From Spirochaetaceae bacterium (GTDB lineage: Bacteria > Spirochaetota > Spirochaetia > SZUA-6 > Fen-1364): a stretch of DNA of 8,530 bases. Each line of letters begins with the position of its first letter. The first letter of the stretch is position 1. Positions 6,342-8,530 of this stretch are shown here, piece by piece. The position numbers were made by a program, and so were the translations under genes. The stretch spans positions 1 to 8,530 of the forward strand of contig PMZS01000155.1 of assembly GCA_003170115.1 (NCBI GenBank). Reading direction: 5' to 3'. The notes beneath the pieces were generated by a model that ran no database searches, had not been told where the DNA came from, and worked only from the letters and a program-made list of their open reading frames with translations.

Positions 6342-6994
6342 CTCGTCCTCCGTGTCACGATTGCCCTTCCGCCGTCAATGGTGACAAGGGCATAGTTGCC
6401 GTTCTTGAAGGGACCCACGTTCACGCATTGGGCGCCGCCGAGAGAGTCCTCCCCCGCCGACTCGTGAATGTGACCGCAGATGCAGAGGTTCACCGATCCG
6501 GCGAGAAGGAACTCCCGCACCGGGGCCGATCCGACGTGCTGGCGTGCGAAGCCCCGGTCCAGCTCCGTGCCGCGCGGGGGCGCGTGCGAGACCAGGACAC
6601 GGAAGGGCGCGCCTGCGATCTGCGCACGGCCCGCTTCGAGGCATCGATGCGCTTCCTCGTCATCCAGCTCCCATGGAGTCCCGAAAGGCGACGGTGTCCC
6701 GCCGCCGAGCCCCATGAATCCCACGCCTTCTATCACCGTTCCCCGCGCGTGAAGGTCGACGCCCAGCTCGCCGAGGTAGCTCCTCGCCGCCTCGCGATCC
6801 ATGTTCCCTGCCACGGCGACGAGCCTCGCCCGGGAAGAAAGAATCGGCGCAAGGACCGCCTGTGCTTCCGCGCGGCCGCCGAGGTGGGTGATGTCACCCG
6901 CGACCACAACCACATCCGCGAGCTCCGGGCGGGAGAACAATTGCTCGAGCCCCGCGGACTCTCCGTGGATGTCAGAAAGACAGAGGAGCCGCAT
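6338..6994 (-). CDS. Calcineurin-like metallophosphoesterase
   Basis: A 218-residue single-domain protein with the complete two-metal site of this superfamily: SDIHG (Asp8, His10), GDITH (Asp34), GNMD (Asn64, Asp66), SHAPP (His137) and GHIH (174-177). The family hydrolyses phosphomono- or diesters; the substrate cannot be read from the sequence, and a cyclic nucleotide, phosphosugar or other small ester is possible. The compact fold and the GNMD form are like small YfcE/MJ0936-type enzymes. The ATG at 6994 is preferred because AGGG (7005-7002) lies 7 bases before it; a GTG at 6997 adds one residue with poorer spacing. It begins 9 bases after the secF stop and overlaps tkt by four bases, so it is probably co-transcribed with both. 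No signal peptide is visible. Confidence 0.9.
   Translation of the reverse strand: MRLLCLSDIHGESAGLEQLFSRPELADVVVVAGDITHLGGRAEAQAVLAPILSSRARLVAVAGNMDREAARSYLGELGVDLHARGTVIEGVGFMGLGGGTPSPFGTPWELDDEEAHRCLEAGRAQIAGAPFRVLVSHAPPRGTELDRGFARQHVGSAPVREFLLAGSVNLCICGHIHESAGEDSLGGAQCVNVGPFKNGNYALVTIDGGRAIVTRRTR
6347..6351 (-). promoter_or_regulatory. Ribosome binding site of tkt
   Basis: GGAGG, 5 bases before the ATG at 6341 and embedded in the last codons of the phosphoesterase gene. It supports the ATGA-overlap start. Confidence 0.8.
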
Positions 6995-7003
6995 CACACG
7001 GCC

Positions 7004-8494
7004 CTAGTGGTGGCGCCTCTTGTGTTTCTTGTGCTTGCGGCTTCCCGTCTGGCCCGGGAATGGCACGTTCTGCGGAACCGAGGATGCCGGCTGCGCGGCC
7101 GCAAGGGCCGCAGCCCCGCCGGAGGCGGATTCGGGAACAAGTCCGGCGGGCGCCTCTCCCATCTCAGGCTCAGGCTCTTCCGCGACAGCCTCTTCGTCCA
7201 CGGCCGATGGCAAAAGGGGTTTCTCCGACGCGCCGATGCCGTACTTCTTCAGCTCGCCCGTCTTGCGCTTGCCCTCCCGCCACTTTGTCCACTCGATGAC
7301 GATGAAAGCGGAAATGAATGTCGAGTAGGTGCCTTCCACGATACCGACGATCATGTTCAACGCGAAATTGCGGATCGTGCCGCTGGTAAGTATGAAAAGG
7401 GCGATGACGGTGAGCAGCGTCGCTCCTGAAGTGATGAAGGTCCTGCTCAAAGTCTGCGTCACGCTCGTGTCCAGGATGGTCCGCAGGGATTCGCCCCTCA
7501 TGAGCGTGTTGTTCTCACGCGCCCGGTCGAAGTTGACGATCGTGTCGTTGATCGAGTAGCCGAGGATCGTCAGGATTGCGGCGATTGTTCCCGCGTCGAT
7601 CTCGACCCGGAAAACCGCATCGAAGGACAGCATCACCAGGGCGTCATGCAGGATCCCGAGCACGGCCGCCACCGCGTAGATCCAGGGGTGGAAACGGAAG
7701 GTCATGTACAGGAGGATCAGCGCAACGGCAATCAGAACGAGCCAGATCGTCTGCGTGGCGAGGCTCTGCGCCATGCGCGCGCCCACGAACGTGGTGCTCT
7801 TGAGGATGACCTGCCCTGCCCCGTATTTCCCCTCCAGGATCTGCATCAGGGCCTTTTGCGTATCCTCCTGGAATGTCGCCTCGCTGGCGCCCTTCGGGAC
7901 CGGGACCTTCGTGATGAACTCCTGGTTCGTCTGTGAGCCGACCGCCTGGAGGGTGAACTCGCCGAGAGAGGGCAGCAGCGCGCGAATGTCGGCAATCGAC
8001 GTCTCCGCACCCCTGCCGGGCCCCGGCGCGCGGTTGATCGTATAGGGGGCGTTCGTGATGTCGGCCGGACGCGGGAGCGGCTCCAGCTCGGCGGGAGACG
8101 CCGCGGGATCCCCCTTGATCTCGACGGTCACACCGGCGACGCCCTTCGTGATCGCGTCCGTGAGCTCACGGATGCTCGCGTAGCTCGAGTAGCGGAAAGG
8201 AAAAGCCTGCTTGGACCCGTTCTTGGCGCTGGTGACGGTGAAGATTATATCGCCGGGGGACGTGAGGGCCTGCTCGCCGGCGGGGATCGAGATCTCGGTC
8301 TTGTCGGGGCCCGCGTACTGCACCGTGAAGCTTGCGGGAGCTACCTGGAACTGGAATTCTATGCCGGCCTTGAAGTCGACACCGAGGTTCAGTCCCCCGT
8401 TCACGATGTACCCCGCGATCCCAATGAGGATCAGCAGCGCGGAGAACCCGAAGAACCAGTATCGGGCTCGCGAAAATCGAATGACTCTCTTCAT
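7004..8494 (-). CDS. secF: Protein translocase subunit SecF
   Basis: Inner-membrane RND-family subunit that works with SecD to pull exported proteins across the membrane using the proton gradient. Residues 11-31 form TM1, followed by LNLGVDFKAG (35-44), the conserved start of the periplasmic domain. TM2-TM6 lie near 248-266, 271-290, 301-322, 353-371 and 376-400. The diagnostic GYSINDTIVNFDRARENN (312-329) and LSRTFITSGATLL (349-361) are present. At 496 residues it is far longer than E. coli SecF (323). The excess lies in the P1 periplasmic region (about 32-247, roughly twice the usual size) and a cytoplasmic tail (401-496) that is first acidic/Ala-Pro-rich and ends in a Lys/His/Arg cluster, SRKHKKHKRRHH. 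The ATG at 8494 overlaps the preceding stop as ATGA; GGAG lies 9 bases upstream. Confidence 0.96.
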   Translation of the reverse strand: MKRVIRFSRARYWFFGFSALLILIGIAGYIVNGGLNLGVDFKAGIEFQFQVAPASFTVQYAGPDKTEISIPAGEQALTSPGDIIFTVTSAKNGSKQAFPFRYSSYASIRELTDAITKGVAGVTVEIKGDPAASPAELEPLPRPADITNAPYTINRAPGPGRGAETSIADIRALLPSLGEFTLQAVGSQTNQEFITKVPVPKGASEATFQEDTQKALMQILEGKYGAGQVILKSTTFVGARMAQSLATQTIWLVLIAVALILLYMTFRFHPWIYAVAAVLGILHDALVMLSFDAVFRVEIDAGTIAAILTILGYSINDTIVNFDRARENNTLMRGESLRTILDTSVTQTLSRTFITSGATLLTVIALFILTSGTIRNFALNMIVGIVEGTYSTFISAFIVIEWTKWREGKRKTGELKKYGIGASEKPLLPSAVDEEAVAEEPEPEMGEAPAGLVPESASGGAAALAAAQPASSVPQNVPFPGQTGSRKHKKHKRRHH

Positions 8495-8530
8495 GCCAGC
8501 TTTCTCCAGGTGAGCCGGATCCTCTTGGTC
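8491..8530 (-). CDS. secD: Probable C-terminal end of SecD (partial)
   Basis: In the frame beginning at 8529, 12 codons (TKRIRLTWRKLA) run to a TGA at 8493-8491 that overlaps the secF start codon as ATGA. The basic, amphipathic end fits a cytosolic membrane-protein C-terminus, and secD normally precedes secF. The fragment is too short for recognition by sequence alone, so the identity rests on gene order and the overlap pattern shared with the phosphoesterase/tkt junction. Confidence 0.5.
   Translation of the reverse strand, partial: TKRIRLTWRKLA

Noticed and set aside
6428..7429. Plus-strand 333-codon open frame
   Set aside because: It spans the antisense of the phosphoesterase and the end of secF, shows no domain-like motifs and is Arg/His-rich as expected of a shadow frame.

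Overview
The window is a dense, GC-rich bacterial chromosome segment made of housekeeping genes. I see no mobile elements, CRISPR arrays, tRNA or rRNA genes. The gene set (SecD/SecF, transketolase, threonyl-tRNA synthetase, a UgtP/MGDG-synthase-like glycosyltransferase) and the general look of the proteins would fit a GC-rich spirochaete or another deep-branching diderm. That assignment is an impression from protein style, not a demonstrated placement.

Layout from right to left on the minus strand: the last codons of a probable secD (8491-8530), secF (7004-8494), a small calcineurin-like phosphoesterase (6338-6994) and transketolase (4362-6341). The secD/secF and phosphoesterase/tkt junctions are 4-base ATGA overlaps and the secF/phosphoesterase gap is 9 bases, so this looks like one translationally coupled transcript. 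Facing it on the plus strand is a GT28-type glycolipid glycosyltransferase (3024-4355), whose stop codon lies 6 bases from the transketolase stop. Its start codon falls almost exactly on the predicted transcription start of a strong promoter, so its mRNA is probably leaderless.

Divergent from the glycosyltransferase is a second minus-strand unit: thrS (878-2620), then a nucleoside (uridine-type) kinase with an N-terminal ATP-cone (1-852, cut by the window edge). The roughly 400-base stretch 2621-3023 between the divergent genes is not empty. On the minus strand it holds a good sigma70-like promoter and a threonine T-box riboswitch. The T-box bulge UGGAACC sits in a well-formed antiterminator whose 3' arm can pair instead with downstream sequence just before the thrS Shine-Dalgarno. 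Upstream is a probable ultrashort Stem I, consisting of only a short basal stem, a loop-E specifier loop presenting ACC (Thr), and a 4-bp capped hairpin. Uncharged tRNA-Thr is therefore the likely signal controlling ThrRS, and perhaps the kinase behind it.

The most interesting points are the ultrashort-Stem-I threonine T-box, the ThrRS that lacks the N-terminal TGS domain, the ATP-cone/kinase fusion behind it, and the SecF with an enlarged periplasmic domain and a His/Lys-rich tail.
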